From Pandoraea captiosa (GTDB taxonomy: Bacteria > Pseudomonadota > Gammaproteobacteria > Burkholderiales > Burkholderiaceae): a DNA stretch of 64,000 nucleotides. The stretch is from contig NZ_CABPSQ010000003.1 of the NCBI RefSeq assembly GCF_902459775.1, positions 310,001 to 374,000 of the forward strand, given 5' to 3'. The translations under genes and the position numbers were made by a program. The notes under the pieces were generated by a model that worked only from the letters and a program-made list of their open reading frames with translations, ran no database searches and had not been told where the DNA came from. How positions within the stretch are numbered: position 1 is the first letter of the stretch; each line of letters opens with the position of its first letter. Below, in pieces: positions 1 to 9,147 of this stretch.

Positions 1-933
1 CCGGGGGCCGAGCCGCGCCCGGACTGGGACGACCTTCGCTACTTTCTGGAAGTTGCACGAACCCAGCGGGTCAGCGCTGCGGCCGTGCGCCTCGGCGTGG
101 ATCACACGACCGTCTCGCGACGCGTGCGCGCGCTGGAGCAGGCGCTGGGCACGCTACTGTTCGACAAGTCGCGCAATGCGGGCTTTGCTCTGACGCCCGA
201 AGGGCAGCAATTACTCGTGTACGCCGAACAGATGGAGACGGCGCTGCAATCGGCGTGCGAACAGGTGGCCGGTCTGGGACAGACCCTCTCGGGCCATGTG
301 CGCATCGGTTCGACCGAGGCTTTCGGTACCTATTTCGTGACACCGGTGCTCTCGCGATTTCAGCGCGAATATCCCGCGATCGATTTCGACGTGCTGCCCG
401 TGCCGCGCTTCGTGAGTCTGTCCAAACGCGAGGCCGATCTGGCCATCACCATCGAGCGTCCGCAGCGCGGGCCGTATGTGTGCAGCAAGCTATGCGATTA
501 CCGCTTGCAGTTGTACGCCACCCCCGGCTACCTCGCGCGCTACGGCGAGGTAAAAACGTTCGCCGACCTCGCGGATCGCCGGTTCATCAGCTATGTGAAC
601 GAACTGACGTTCAGTAACGAGTTGCGCTATCTGGAGGACATCGTGCCGGGCGGCAATGTGGTGCTGCGCAGTACCAGCGTCATTGCGCAATATCAGGCGG
701 CATTGCAAGGCGAGGCGCTGGCGATCCTGCCGTGCTTCATGGCGGCGCAAGACCCGCGCCTCGTGCCGCTGCTGGTCGACGACGTGGTCGTCACCCGCAG
801 CTTCTGGATTTACTGCCACGAAGAGTTGCGCACGCTCAAGCGCATTACGGTGCTGTGGGACTATCTGCGCGACGCCGCCCAACGCAACGACGCGCTGCTG
901 CAAGGCACGGCGGGGCAGTTGCAGCTCGCTTGA
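1..933 (+). CDS. LysR-family transcriptional regulator (5' end cut by window)
   Basis: The frame is already open at base 1 with a typical LysR N-terminus (DLRYFLEVARTQRVSAAA), so the true start lies just upstream; the GTG at 85 would remove half of the winged HTH. Visible residues run from the HTH (DHTTVSRRVRALE, about residues 36-48) through a linker helix to a LysR substrate-binding domain. It is probably a one-component regulator responding to a small effector. Its target is not visible: the gene after it points the other way and the upstream neighbour is outside the window. The motif TTVSRR in place of the common PAVSRQ is seen in several proteobacterial LysR subgroups. Family assignment is firm, specific role unknown. 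Confidence 0.9.
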   Translation, partial: PGAEPRPDWDDLRYFLEVARTQRVSAAAVRLGVDHTTVSRRVRALEQALGTLLFDKSRNAGFALTPEGQQLLVYAEQMETALQSACEQVAGLGQTLSGHVRIGSTEAFGTYFVTPVLSRFQREYPAIDFDVLPVPRFVSLSKREADLAITIERPQRGPYVCSKLCDYRLQLYATPGYLARYGEVKTFADLADRRFISYVNELTFSNELRYLEDIVPGGNVVLRSTSVIAQYQAALQGEALAILPCFMAAQDPRLVPLLVDDVVVTRSFWIYCHEELRTLKRITVLWDYLRDAAQRNDALLQGTAGQLQLA

Positions 934-973
934 CGGCGACCTAATGTGGGGTCGGTCAGATTGGCGTTGGGTA

Positions 974-1006
974 GGTGTCGCGTTGGTGTCGCGTTGGTGT
1001 CGCGTT
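974..1006. repeat. Short tandem repeat, 11-bp unit x3
   Basis: Three perfect head-to-tail copies of GGTGTCGCGTT lie between the stops of the two convergent LysR genes. It is probably a slippage product; no hairpin or coding role is seen. Confidence 0.8.
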
Positions 1007-1013
1007 GGTTGCG

Positions 1014-2003
1014 TCAGCGAATCTTGCGTTGCTCTTCCTCGATGACACCGGGCACGACCGCACGCATGACCTCGATGAAGCGGCGTAGTCGTGCGGGGTA
1101 GTACTTCGCATACGGATAGATGAGGTACATCGGCAACGGCGTTGAGCGCCATTGCGGGACCAACTGGATGAGGCGGCCCTGAGAGATGTCCTCGGCCATC
1201 ACCCAGGCCGATGCCACCCCGACCCCAAGCCCCCGCAATGCGGCACTGCGCAACGCGAACAGATTGTCGGTACTCATGCGCGGATCGAATGTAATGCGCT
1301 CCGATTCGTGCGTCTGCCGATGTGCCAGCGTGAGCTCCGTGCGGTAGAACGTGGTGAGGGCAAGCCACGGCAGCGCCATCAGGTCGGCCGGCCGCTGCGG
1401 CGGCGTGCGTCCGCGCACCAGTTCGGGCGACGCCACGACGATGCGCGGCACGTCGGTCAACAAAATCGCCACGTTCGAGGGATCGCGCAACTCGCCCACA
1501 TGAATGGCGCAATCGACGCCTTCGGCAATGAAGTCGGGCTCCCTGTCTTGCAGGAACCAGTGGACCTTCATGCGCGTGTAACGCTCAAGGAAATCGACCA
1601 GCGGCCCGATCATCATGTCCTGCCCGAATGCGTGCGGTACGAACACACGCAGCGTGCCCTCCGGCTCGTCGCCCGTGCCGCGCAAATCCGCTTCGAATGC
1701 TTCCCAGCTCGTCACCAGTTCCTTGGCTCGCGCGAAGCAGCGCTCCCCGTCTTCCGTGAGTTTCATCCGGTGGGTGGAGCGCTGAAGCAGTCGCAGACCG
1801 AGCGAGCGTTCGAGCATTTGCAGACGCCGGCTGACGGTCGGTTGGGTCGTGCCGAGCAAGGCGGCGGCGGCCGACAGACTGCCGGATTCGACGATGCGCA
1901 CGAAGGTCTGCATCAGTTCGACACGGTCGGCGCCACTGGGCCGCGCCGCCGCTGTGCCAACCGCCGGATGTGGGGAATCGAGAGATTCTTTCATACGCCG
2001 CAC
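1014..2003 (-). CDS. LysR-family transcriptional regulator
   Basis: This 329-aa protein has an N-terminal winged HTH (about residues 28-86, with TQPTVSRRLQMLERSLG) followed by a LysR substrate-binding domain ending in the usual PLPMYLIYP and YYPARLRRFIEVM segments. It starts with GTG at 2003; an in-frame ATG at 1994 is equally possible and neither has a strong ribosome site. It is divergent from the MFS transporter at 2093 with an 89-bp intergenic region, the usual arrangement for a LysR protein controlling the neighbouring exporter. That regulatory link is inference; no operator was identified with confidence. Confidence 0.9.
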   Translation of the reverse strand: MRRMKESLDSPHPAVGTAAARPSGADRVELMQTFVRIVESGSLSAAAALLGTTQPTVSRRLQMLERSLGLRLLQRSTHRMKLTEDGERCFARAKELVTSWEAFEADLRGTGDEPEGTLRVFVPHAFGQDMMIGPLVDFLERYTRMKVHWFLQDREPDFIAEGVDCAIHVGELRDPSNVAILLTDVPRIVVASPELVRGRTPPQRPADLMALPWLALTTFYRTELTLAHRQTHESERITFDPRMSTDNLFALRSAALRGLGVGVASAWVMAEDISQGRLIQLVPQWRSTPLPMYLIYPYAKYYPARLRRFIEVMRAVVPGVIEEEQRKIR

Positions 2004-2092
2004 GTATAAAGGTTGTACGGATTATAGGCCTACCGCTGCACCGCACCAAGCGAGACACTACGCCCCGTGCCTAATCCACTGGAGCCTCACTT

Positions 2093-3319
2093 ATGAGTTC
2101 CGCTCAGCTTTCGAACACCGCCCCGACCGCCCGCCCGCAGCCCGAGCTCTCCGCCCGGCTGATCCTGCTGCTTGCCACGGGTACCGGTCTTACCGTGGCC
2201 TCGCTTTACTATGCGCAACCGATGCTCGGCATCATGACCGACGACATCCACGCGGCCAATACGACCGTCGGTTGGGTGCCGACGCTCACCCAACTGGGTT
2301 ACGCGCTGGGCATTCTGCTGCTGGTGCCCCTTGGCGATCGCATCGACCGCCGCCGTATCGTGCTGACCAAGGGGGTGATTCTCACGCTCGCCCTGCTGCT
2401 TGCCGCCTTCGCTCCGGGCATCGGCACGCTGCTCGTCGCCAGTCTCGCCATCGGGTTGACGGCGACCATGGCGCAGGACATCGTGCCCGCGGCCGCGGCG
2501 CTCGCGCCCGAGTCGATTCGGGGACGTGTCGTGGGCACGGTCATGACCGGTCTGCTGCTTGGCATTCTGCTCTCGCGCGTCGTGTCCGGTTTCGTCGCGC
2601 AGAACTTCGGCTGGCGGGCGATGTACGTCGTCGCCGCTATCAGCGTGGCGGCTTTCGGTCTGGTGGCCTGGCGTGGCCTGCCGTCGTTCCATCCGACGAC
2701 GCAGCTGACCTATCGCCAACTGATCGGCTCGGTGGTAGGGCTTTGGCGCCGTCATCCGGCATTGCGCCGGGCCGCGTTCGCGCAGGGCCTGCTCTCCGTC
2801 GGCTTCAGCGCTTTCTGGTCGACGCTGGCCGTGATGCTTCACGAAGCGCCCTTCCATCTGGGCGCCGCGGCTGCCGGTGCGTTCGGGCTGGCGGGTGCCG
2901 CCGGTGCGCTCGGTGCGCCGATTGCCGGTCGCATCGCCGACAAGAAGGGACCGCAGGTCGTCACGCGTCTGGGGGCCGCCATGGTGGCCGTCTCGTTCGC
3001 CGCCATGTTGTTCGCACCGATGCTCAGCCCGCATGCGCAACTGTGGCTGATCGGCCTGGGCGCCATCGGCTTCGACCTTGGGGTGCAAGTCGCGCTGATC
3101 TCGCATCAGACCATCGTGTACGGGATCGAACCGGCAGCCCGCAGCCGCCTGAACGCGGTGCTGTTCGTCTGCGTGTTCATCGGCATGTCGCTCGGCTCGG
3201 TGCTCGGCTCGCAGGCATTGGCTTACTTCGGCTGGACAGGTGTTGCGTCGCTCGCCACGCTGGCCGCCCTCGGGGCACTGGCCGTTCGGATGTGGCCGGG
3301 CACGACGTCGGCGCACTGA
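2093..3319 (+). CDS. MFS transporter
   Basis: A 408-aa integral membrane protein with about twelve hydrophobic segments. The MFS signature loop between helices 2 and 3 is clear (PLGDRIDRRRIVLTKG). The length and absence of a large central loop fit the drug or sugar-efflux branch of 12-helix MFS proteins, where substrate is exported by proton antiport across the inner membrane. A GGAG at about 2082 precedes the ATG. The divergent LysR gene upstream is the likely regulator and a strong bidirectional terminator follows. Substrate cannot be told from sequence. Confidence 0.92.
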   Translation: MSSAQLSNTAPTARPQPELSARLILLLATGTGLTVASLYYAQPMLGIMTDDIHAANTTVGWVPTLTQLGYALGILLLVPLGDRIDRRRIVLTKGVILTLALLLAAFAPGIGTLLVASLAIGLTATMAQDIVPAAAALAPESIRGRVVGTVMTGLLLGILLSRVVSGFVAQNFGWRAMYVVAAISVAAFGLVAWRGLPSFHPTTQLTYRQLIGSVVGLWRRHPALRRAAFAQGLLSVGFSAFWSTLAVMLHEAPFHLGAAAAGAFGLAGAAGALGAPIAGRIADKKGPQVVTRLGAAMVAVSFAAMLFAPMLSPHAQLWLIGLGAIGFDLGVQVALISHQTIVYGIEPAARSRLNAVLFVCVFIGMSLGSVLGSQALAYFGWTGVASLATLAALGALAVRMWPGTTSAH

Positions 3320-3379
3320 GCGATCTGGCGACGATCTTGCGACTTAGGGACCTGCGGCAGATACACCGAAATACGTAAC

Positions 3380-3417
3380 AAGGGCCTTGCAGACAACCCA
3401 CCGTCTGCAAGGCCCTT
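3380..3417. terminator. Bidirectional rho-independent terminator
   Basis: A perfect 15-bp stem (AAGGGCCTTGCAGAC and its complement) with an 8-nt loop lies between the convergent MFS and NAT genes. It can serve both strands, although the U-tract is short. Confidence 0.85.
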
Positions 3418-3450
3418 TGCGTTGGCGCCAACGATCCGTGACGAAGACGC

Positions 3451-4311
3451 TTAGCGGACGGCCGCCTTTGCCACCCCCGCCAGCGCACGTTCGAACAACT
3501 CGTGGGCGTCGATGTCCGCGAGGTCGAGCCCGAACCGCCCCTGCAGCACGTCGGCAAGGTGAGAGGCACCGGCAATTCGGGTCTCTTCGAGCACATCGCC
3601 GTTCGGACCGCGCTCGACGAGCCGGGTGTCGAGCAACGCCAATCGCCCGTGCGGCAGCACCCGGCACGCCATGAGATGATTGGTGAAGATGGACTCCGGC
3701 GCGCTCGACGTGTACCAGTTGCCAAGCTTGTAGTCGATCCACTCGGCCGGTCGCGGCGTGAAACGATAAGTCGGCAGCCATGTCTGCGCCGACTTCACGC
3801 TCAGGCGGTATTCCGCAATCGCGTTGTCGTGGCTCGCCCGTACGTTTTCCAACTGAAACGTTTCGAGCGGCGTCGATTGCGCTTGTGTTGTATTCAGACG
3901 CAGCGGCGCGGTCAGCGTTACCGACCCGAAACCCACGTCCGCCAACCAGGATTCGCCGTCCAGCTCCACGCGCAGCAACATGTGCGTGAGCGGTGCTTCG
4001 ACCGTGAACGTGCGGCCCCAGGCGACACGGCCGATCAACGGCGTGACATCGAATCCCAAATGGGTGAGCGCACTGGCGAAGAGCGCGTTTTGCTCGAAGC
4101 AGTAGCCACCGCGCTTCGCGTCGATCAGCTTGTCGGCGACCGATGCCAGATCGACGTTGACCGGCTTGCCACGAATCGGATCGAGGTTTTCGAAAGGAAT
4201 GACCTGCGGGTGCAGCGCATGAATCGCGCGCAGCACGGCAAGCGAAGCCTCACGGGGGCCGGTATAACCGATGCGTTGGAAATAGCGTTCAGGATCGAAA
4301 GCCTGGGACAT
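3451..4311 (-). CDS. nat: Arylamine N-acetyltransferase
   Basis: A 286-aa cytosolic enzyme that transfers acetyl from acetyl-CoA to arylamines, hydrazines or related amines. The NAT signature is explicit: RGGYCFEQN holds the catalytic cysteine, THMLLRV the histidine and WLADVGFG the aspartate of the Cys-His-Asp triad. FENLDP near residue 40 is also typical. The start is placed at ATG 4311 (MSQAFDPERYF), which matches the family N-terminus; the frame is open further upstream but that part overlaps the next gene. It lies 14 bp after the glyoxalase-fold gene on the same strand, so the two may be co-transcribed. Confidence 0.93.
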   Translation of the reverse strand: MSQAFDPERYFQRIGYTGPREASLAVLRAIHALHPQVIPFENLDPIRGKPVNVDLASVADKLIDAKRGGYCFEQNALFASALTHLGFDVTPLIGRVAWGRTFTVEAPLTHMLLRVELDGESWLADVGFGSVTLTAPLRLNTTQAQSTPLETFQLENVRASHDNAIAEYRLSVKSAQTWLPTYRFTPRPAEWIDYKLGNWYTSSAPESIFTNHLMACRVLPHGRLALLDTRLVERGPNGDVLEETRIAGASHLADVLQGRFGLDLADIDAHELFERALAGVAKAAVR

Positions 4312-4325
4312 ACGTGGCCGCCTCT

Positions 4326-4868
4326 TCAGTCGCTCGATTCGCAGAAGCGAATATGGTTGTTGAACGGATCCGTCACGGTCATCTGCTGCCCCCAGTCGAG
4401 TGCTTCGATGCCGGGGTTCATGTTCGGATAGCGCTTGGCCGACAGTTCGCGTTGATACGCCTGCACGCCGCGCATGAAGACGAAGGTCGTCGCCCCCGGG
4501 CTGGCGTCGCCGTAATGGCCGGACAGGTGCAGCGTCATGCCGGCGCGCGAGACCTGGCAGTACAACGGCATGCCGTCGGCGAAGCGATGCTCCCAATCCA
4601 GTCGGAAGCCCAGAAAGTCGACATAGAATTCGCGCGCCTTGGCTTCGTCGAAGATCCGGTGGATCGGCGCGACGGTATCGAACACGATGCCGTCATCGGC
4701 CGCCGATGCCACCTTGGCGGCGAGCACATTCCAGTCGGCAAAGCCGAACTGCGCGGCGATGGCTTCGAGGGACTGCGCGTGGGAGATATCGATGCCCTCG
4801 CGCGCGAGACGTTCGCGCAGGGACCGGGCCATGACTTTGGCGTCGAGATAGGTTCGCATGTTTGCCAT
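4326..4868 (-). CDS. Glyoxalase/VOC-superfamily protein (bleomycin-resistance-like fold)
   Basis: A 180-aa protein with a short helical N-terminal segment (about residues 1-60, LRERLAREGIDISHAQSLE) followed by a VOC domain. FDEAKAREFYVDFLGF, TLHLSGHYGDASPG and VTDPFNNHIRFCE are the recurrent VOC elements. The same architecture is seen in proteins annotated as glyoxalase-superfamily or bleomycin-resistance proteins. Enzyme activity or ligand is unknown. It probably forms a two-gene unit with nat downstream. Confidence 0.85.
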   Translation of the reverse strand: MANMRTYLDAKVMARSLRERLAREGIDISHAQSLEAIAAQFGFADWNVLAAKVASAADDGIVFDTVAPIHRIFDEAKAREFYVDFLGFRLDWEHRFADGMPLYCQVSRAGMTLHLSGHYGDASPGATTFVFMRGVQAYQRELSAKRYPNMNPGIEALDWGQQMTVTDPFNNHIRFCESSD

Positions 4869-5277
4869 CCTTGTGTCGTTCGATAGCGGCGCATTCGATC
4901 AGTGCTCGCGTTGCTGATGCGCGCCGCCTGAGGAACGGGACGGACATGCGTGACCTGCGATGCTTTCACCATTCCCTGACGGGAGCGAGCGGCAGGCAGC
5001 ATCGGCCTTGGCGGCCATTCTAGCAGTAACGCCGGGCCGTCTGCCATCCGGCGATAACGCTGCCCCGGTAACGCTGAACCGGCAACGATGACCCGCTAGC
5101 GCGAGCCGCCCTGCGGCGTCACCCCGCCTACCGCGGTCCACCGCGTCGGATGCAATGCCGAAATGCGATGGCCGCCTGCCGAATTCCGTATTGGCCGGGA
5201 TTGCAGCACGTCGGTATAGTGGCGCTCGTTGGCCGACGCGACACCGTCGGCATTCGCTTTTTCGGAGCCTGTCTTTC
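4869..5277. other. Intergenic region without a recognisable gene
   Basis: This 409-bp divergent region lies between the glyoxalase-fold gene and zapE. I see no coding frame of credible composition. Imperfect repeats of the form GGYRAYAACGCTG occur around 5045-5090. It must hold both promoters, but no clear -35/-10 pair stands out. Confidence 0.6.
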
Positions 5278-6360
5278 ATGATCGACGCCGCGCGCATTAC
5301 GCAAGCGCTGGCCGAGCGCCATATCACCCCCGACCTGCGCCAGCGCGACGCCATCGCCGCCCTGACAAAGATGACGCAGATGACGAAGATGACGCACCGG
5401 TCAAACCTGACGACGGCCGGGGCGTCGCCCGACGGCCCCCCGTACGACGGCGTGTACTGCTACGGCTTGCCCGGACGCGGCAAAAGCCTCGTCGTCGACG
5501 CCGCCTTCGCCGTGGCGACCTGCGAGAAGCGCCGCGTGCACTTCCACGAGTTCCTGCGCGACATTCACCGCCAGCTCGTGCGCGAGCCGAAGTGCGACGA
5601 CCGGCTCGCCGCCGTCGCCCATCGATGGCTCGACGGCGTCGAATTGCTGTGTTTCGACGAGTTCCACGTTCACGATATCGCCGATGCCTTCCTCATCGGC
5701 CGCTTCCTCGACATTGCGCTCGCGCGCGGGGTACGGCTGGTACTAACGTCGAACTACGCGCCGCAGCAGTTGCTGCCCGACCCCGAGTTTCACGAGCGCT
5801 TCGAGCCGACCATCGCGGTGATCCTGCAGCGCTTCGCGATCATCCATTTCGACGGCGCGACCGACTACCGCCTGGGCGGAGAAACGGCGCAGATGACGCG
5901 TTGGATTTCCCCATTGGCGGCAGCGCAAGACGTCTTTCCCGCGCGATATGCGGAACTGGAAGGACACCCCGCGTCGGGACCGACGCAGGTGACGATGGCC
6001 GGGCGGCCGCTGGCAGCGCGCAGTGCCGGCGCGCGGGTGTTGTGGGCCGACTTCGATGCCCTGTGCGTGGCGCATCGCTCGCATCTGGACTACCTCGGCC
6101 TTTGCGAGCAATGGCGGGTGCTGTTCGTCGACGAATTGCACGTCGAACAACTGCGCCGTCCCGATACGCTGCAACGTCTGCTCTGGCTGATCGACATTTG
6201 CTACGACCGGCAGTGCACATTGCTGATCGCGTCGGACGCGCCCCTCATTGCGGCGCTCGACGCCCTGCGGGACTGGCGCGATCTCTCGCGCACGATCAGC
6301 CGTCTGGCCGAGATGGGATCTCGCGATTACGAGCGTCGGACGCTGCGTACCCCACACTAA
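5278..6360 (+). CDS. zapE: ZapE/AFG1-family ATPase
   Basis: A 360-aa P-loop ATPase of the AFG1/ZapE family; in E. coli ZapE acts at the division ring and mitochondrial AFG1 assists protein quality control. Walker A is YGLPGRGKSLVVD and Walker B LLCFDEFHVHDIADAFLIGR, followed by the sensor segment LVLTSNYAPQQLLPD; all three match the family. ATG 5278 is chosen because it begins MIDAARITQALAERHI. Near residue 30-40 there is an unusual low-complexity insertion, TKMTQMTKMTH, encoded by a 9-bp-like DNA repeat. The gene stands alone between a divergent neighbour and a convergent LysR gene. Confidence 0.9.
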   Translation: MIDAARITQALAERHITPDLRQRDAIAALTKMTQMTKMTHRSNLTTAGASPDGPPYDGVYCYGLPGRGKSLVVDAAFAVATCEKRRVHFHEFLRDIHRQLVREPKCDDRLAAVAHRWLDGVELLCFDEFHVHDIADAFLIGRFLDIALARGVRLVLTSNYAPQQLLPDPEFHERFEPTIAVILQRFAIIHFDGATDYRLGGETAQMTRWISPLAAAQDVFPARYAELEGHPASGPTQVTMAGRPLAARSAGARVLWADFDALCVAHRSHLDYLGLCEQWRVLFVDELHVEQLRRPDTLQRLLWLIDICYDRQCTLLIASDAPLIAALDALRDWRDLSRTISRLAEMGSRDYERRTLRTPH

Positions 6361-6375
6361 GCGTGCCTTGCCGAT

Positions 6376-7269
6376 CTACACCACGCTTGCAATGCGCTCG
6401 CGCAACCAGCGGTGCGACGGATCGCGATGCACACGTTCGTGCCAGTACATGGAGATTTCGAACCCGGGCAGGTCGATGGGGGCAGACGTGATCTGCAGGG
6501 CTGGATCGTCTCGCACGAGCCGCTCGGGCGCCATCGCAACCAGGTCGCTATTCGCCAGCGCCGAGCGCAGAAACAGAAAGTGAGGCACCGAAAACACGAC
6601 GCGTCGCGACATGCCTTGCGCCGCGAGCACATCGTCGGTACTCGCCCGGAAGCCGCCACCGTCCTGTGAAACGATGGCGTGATCGAGCTCGCAGAATTGC
6701 CTGAGCGTGGGGCGACGTCGCAGCTTCGGATGTCCCCGGCGCCCCACGAGCACATACTGCTCGGTGAACAGCGCCTGGCGATGCAGCCCTTGCGGCGCGT
6801 TCTCCGTCGTATGAAAGATGACGTCGACACTTCCCTGCTCCGCCTGACGCGCCATTCGCGACGGCACCAGATCGAGCACGGCCAGACGCACCCGTGGCGC
6901 TTGCACACGCAATTGCCGAAGCAACGGCAACACGATGGTCGATTCGGTGTAGTCGGTCGCGGCAATGCGCCAGATCAGATCGGCACTCGCAGGTTCGAAG
7001 GGCGCCGCGGGAGCCACGGCACGCGAGAGCGATTCGAGCGCCTCGCGCAGCGGTTCGCGCAACGCCTCGGCACGCGCGGTCGCGCGCATGCCGCGTGGCC
7101 CCGGCAACAGCAGCGGGTCGTCAAGCAGCTCGCGCAACTTCGCCAGATGCACGCTCACCGCCGGCTGAGAGATATGCAGCCGCTCGGCTGCACGCGTGAC
7201 ATTCAACTCGGCGAGCAGCACGTCGAGCGTGACGAGCAGGTTCAGATCGAGGCGTCTCAAATTAACCAT
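6376..7269 (-). CDS. LysR-family transcriptional regulator
   Basis: A 297-aa LysR protein beginning MVNLRRLDLNLLVTLDVLL, with the HTH at about residues 20-60 (RLHISQPAVSVHLAKLRELL) and a standard effector-binding domain. ATG 7269 is preferred over the upstream ATG 7284 because a 24-bp dyad resembling an operator occupies 7283-7306. It is divergent from a quinone reductase gene, a very common LysR target, so it probably controls that gene and itself. Confidence 0.9.
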   Translation of the reverse strand: MVNLRRLDLNLLVTLDVLLAELNVTRAAERLHISQPAVSVHLAKLRELLDDPLLLPGPRGMRATARAEALREPLREALESLSRAVAPAAPFEPASADLIWRIAATDYTESTIVLPLLRQLRVQAPRVRLAVLDLVPSRMARQAEQGSVDVIFHTTENAPQGLHRQALFTEQYVLVGRRGHPKLRRRPTLRQFCELDHAIVSQDGGGFRASTDDVLAAQGMSRRVVFSVPHFLFLRSALANSDLVAMAPERLVRDDPALQITSAPIDLPGFEISMYWHERVHRDPSHRWLRERIASVV

Positions 7270-7282
7270 CGTTATACCTGAC

Positions 7283-7306
7283 ATATTAGGAATTCATTTC
7301 CAATAT
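7283..7306. promoter_or_regulatory. Candidate LysR operator dyad
   Basis: An imperfect 24-bp inverted repeat with outer arms ATATT and AATAT and matching inner A/T positions lies between the divergent LysR and quinone reductase genes. It is near the LysR start, as expected for an autoregulatory recognition site. Function is inferred from position and symmetry only. Confidence 0.5.
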
Positions 7307-7413
7307 ACCGCCTGGCGCCCTAAGCTGCATGCGTTCTCCCTGCTGTTGCGCGAACCGCCGCAGCAGACCACGCAAAAGCAATCGACTGCGCCGAATGGCG
7401 ACGGAGTTTGAAA

Positions 7414-8190
7414 ATGAATGTCCTGATCGTTTATGCCCACCCGCAACCGCGCTCGCTCAACGGTGCGCTTCGCGACTTCACCGTGCAACATCTGCAAGCC
7501 GCCGGCCACCACGTGCAGGTCTCGGATTTGTATGCGATGCAATGGAAGACCACCATCGACGAACACGATGCGCCGCAACGCGATCCGTCCGAACCGTTCC
7601 ATGCATCGCTCGACTCCATGAAGGCCTATCAGAGCGGCACCCAGAGCCCCGACATCGCGCGCGAGCAGGAAAAGCTGCGCTGGGCCGATACGGTCATCTT
7701 CCAGTTCCCGTTGTGGTGGTTTTCGATGCCCGCCATTCTGAAAGGCTGGGTCGACCGGGTGTATGCCTATGGTTTCGCCTATGGCGTGGGTGAGCATTCG
7801 GATACGCACTGGGGGGACCGCTATGGGGAAGGCAGCCTCTCGGGCAAGCGCGCGATGCTGGTCGTAACCACCGGCGGCTGGGAGTCGCACTACAGCGCCC
7901 GGGGAATCAACGGCCCCATCGACGACGTGCTGTTCCCGATTCAGCACGGCATGCTGTTCTATCCGGGATTCGACGTTCTCCCGCCGTTCGTTGCGTATCG
8001 CACATCGCGTGTCGATGGCGCAACGTTCGAGACGATGACGCGGGCGCTCGGTGCCCGGCTCGACAGCCTCGCCACGACCGCGCCGATTCCCTATCGTCGA
8101 CAGAACCACGGCGACTACGACATCCCGGCGCTCACGCTCAAGAACGGAATCGCCGACGGAAAGACCGGTTTTGCGGCACATATTGCCTAA
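7414..8190 (+). CDS. NAD(P)H dehydrogenase (quinone), flavodoxin-2 family
   Basis: A 258-aa flavodoxin-fold oxidoreductase of the NQO1/MdaB/KefF type, expected to bind FAD or FMN and reduce quinones by two electrons in the cytosol. MNVLIVYAHPQPRSLNGALR is the flavin phosphate-binding start and FQFPLWWFSMPAILKGWVDR the conserved flavin-contact region. ATG 7414 follows an ACGGAG ribosome site. Divergence from a LysR regulator suggests induction by electrophiles or aromatics. It could equally be a general stress NADPH quinone reductase; substrate is not decided. Confidence 0.9.
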   Translation: MNVLIVYAHPQPRSLNGALRDFTVQHLQAAGHHVQVSDLYAMQWKTTIDEHDAPQRDPSEPFHASLDSMKAYQSGTQSPDIAREQEKLRWADTVIFQFPLWWFSMPAILKGWVDRVYAYGFAYGVGEHSDTHWGDRYGEGSLSGKRAMLVVTTGGWESHYSARGINGPIDDVLFPIQHGMLFYPGFDVLPPFVAYRTSRVDGATFETMTRALGARLDSLATTAPIPYRRQNHGDYDIPALTLKNGIADGKTGFAAHIA

Positions 8191-8360
8191 GGGGCTCAGG
8201 CGGCAGTGAATGGCTTGAATGGGCTTGAATGATGGAACGGAGCCAAAGCCCCGGTGCGTCGGCCTTTGCCGGGCCGCTGGCGTGCCGGGTTGCTACCGGC
8301 GGCGGCATCTGCAAGACTGGCGACTTCGCGCCGTCATGGCGCCGCTAACGGTGTCTCGTC

Positions 8361-8987
8361 ATGCAACACGCCACGCTTGCGATTTACGCCACGGCCGCAT
8401 TGATCGGCGGCCTGATTCCCGGTCCCAACACGCTGCTTGCGCTGGCAAACGGCGTCTCCGGCAACTGGCGCGTGGTGCTTGTCGGGATGTGCGGTGCGGC
8501 GCTCTCGGACGTGATTGTCGTGGCGGCCGTCGGCGCCGGACTTGGCGCCTTGCTCATGGCGTCGGCCTCATTGTTCGCCACGATCAAATGGATCGGCGTG
8601 GCCTATCTGGTATGGCTGGCGATCCAGCTGTGGCGCGCCGAGCCGCAAGACCTGAGTCGCGTGCGTATCAGGTCCGACCTGAGCGCACGACGCGTCTTCC
8701 TGCGCAGCTTTGGTGTTGCCCTGACCAATCCGAAGATTCTGCTGTTCTTCTCGGCGTTCCTGCCGCAGTTCGTCGATACGTCCATGCCGCTTGCACCGCA
8801 ATATGCCGTGCTGGCCATCGTCTCGGCAGCGATCGACATCGTCGTGATGACGCTTTACGCAACCGGCGGTGTGCAGGCCGCTCGGCTGATGACGGCCCGC
8901 GGGCTCAGGCGGCTGAACCGGGTGTGCGCCGTCGTCATGTTCACGCTCGCCGGCGGGCTCGCGCTCTATCGCAAGAGCGGCAGCTGA
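8361..8987 (+). CDS. LysE/RhtB-family amino acid exporter
   Basis: A 208-aa membrane protein with about six hydrophobic segments and the family motifs LIPGPNTLLALANG near the N-terminus and FGVALTNPKILLFFSAFLPQF in the middle. LysE/RhtB proteins export amino acids or their derivatives across the inner membrane. There is no adjacent regulator or biosynthesis gene, so the substrate is open. Downstream 8988-9147 contains only a short CACATGGGC-type tandem repeat. Confidence 0.9.
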   Translation: MQHATLAIYATAALIGGLIPGPNTLLALANGVSGNWRVVLVGMCGAALSDVIVVAAVGAGLGALLMASASLFATIKWIGVAYLVWLAIQLWRAEPQDLSRVRIRSDLSARRVFLRSFGVALTNPKILLFFSAFLPQFVDTSMPLAPQYAVLAIVSAAIDIVVMTLYATGGVQAARLMTARGLRRLNRVCAVVMFTLAGGLALYRKSGS

Positions 8988-9147
8988 CGCTGCGCCCGTG
9001 CGCCGCATGAGCGACATGGGCCACATGGGCCACATGGGCGATCTGGACGACTGGTGAAGCACGGCGCGCCCCCGCGCCGCGCCTCACCTTCCCCCTCGTC
9101 CATCCACGAACGTACAAACTCGATACTCCCGAGCGTCCGAAAACGTC

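Noticed and set aside
8988-9147. Small gene in the CACATGGGC repeat region after the LysE gene
   Set aside because: Only a short tandem repeat without start, ribosome site or plausible coding pattern.
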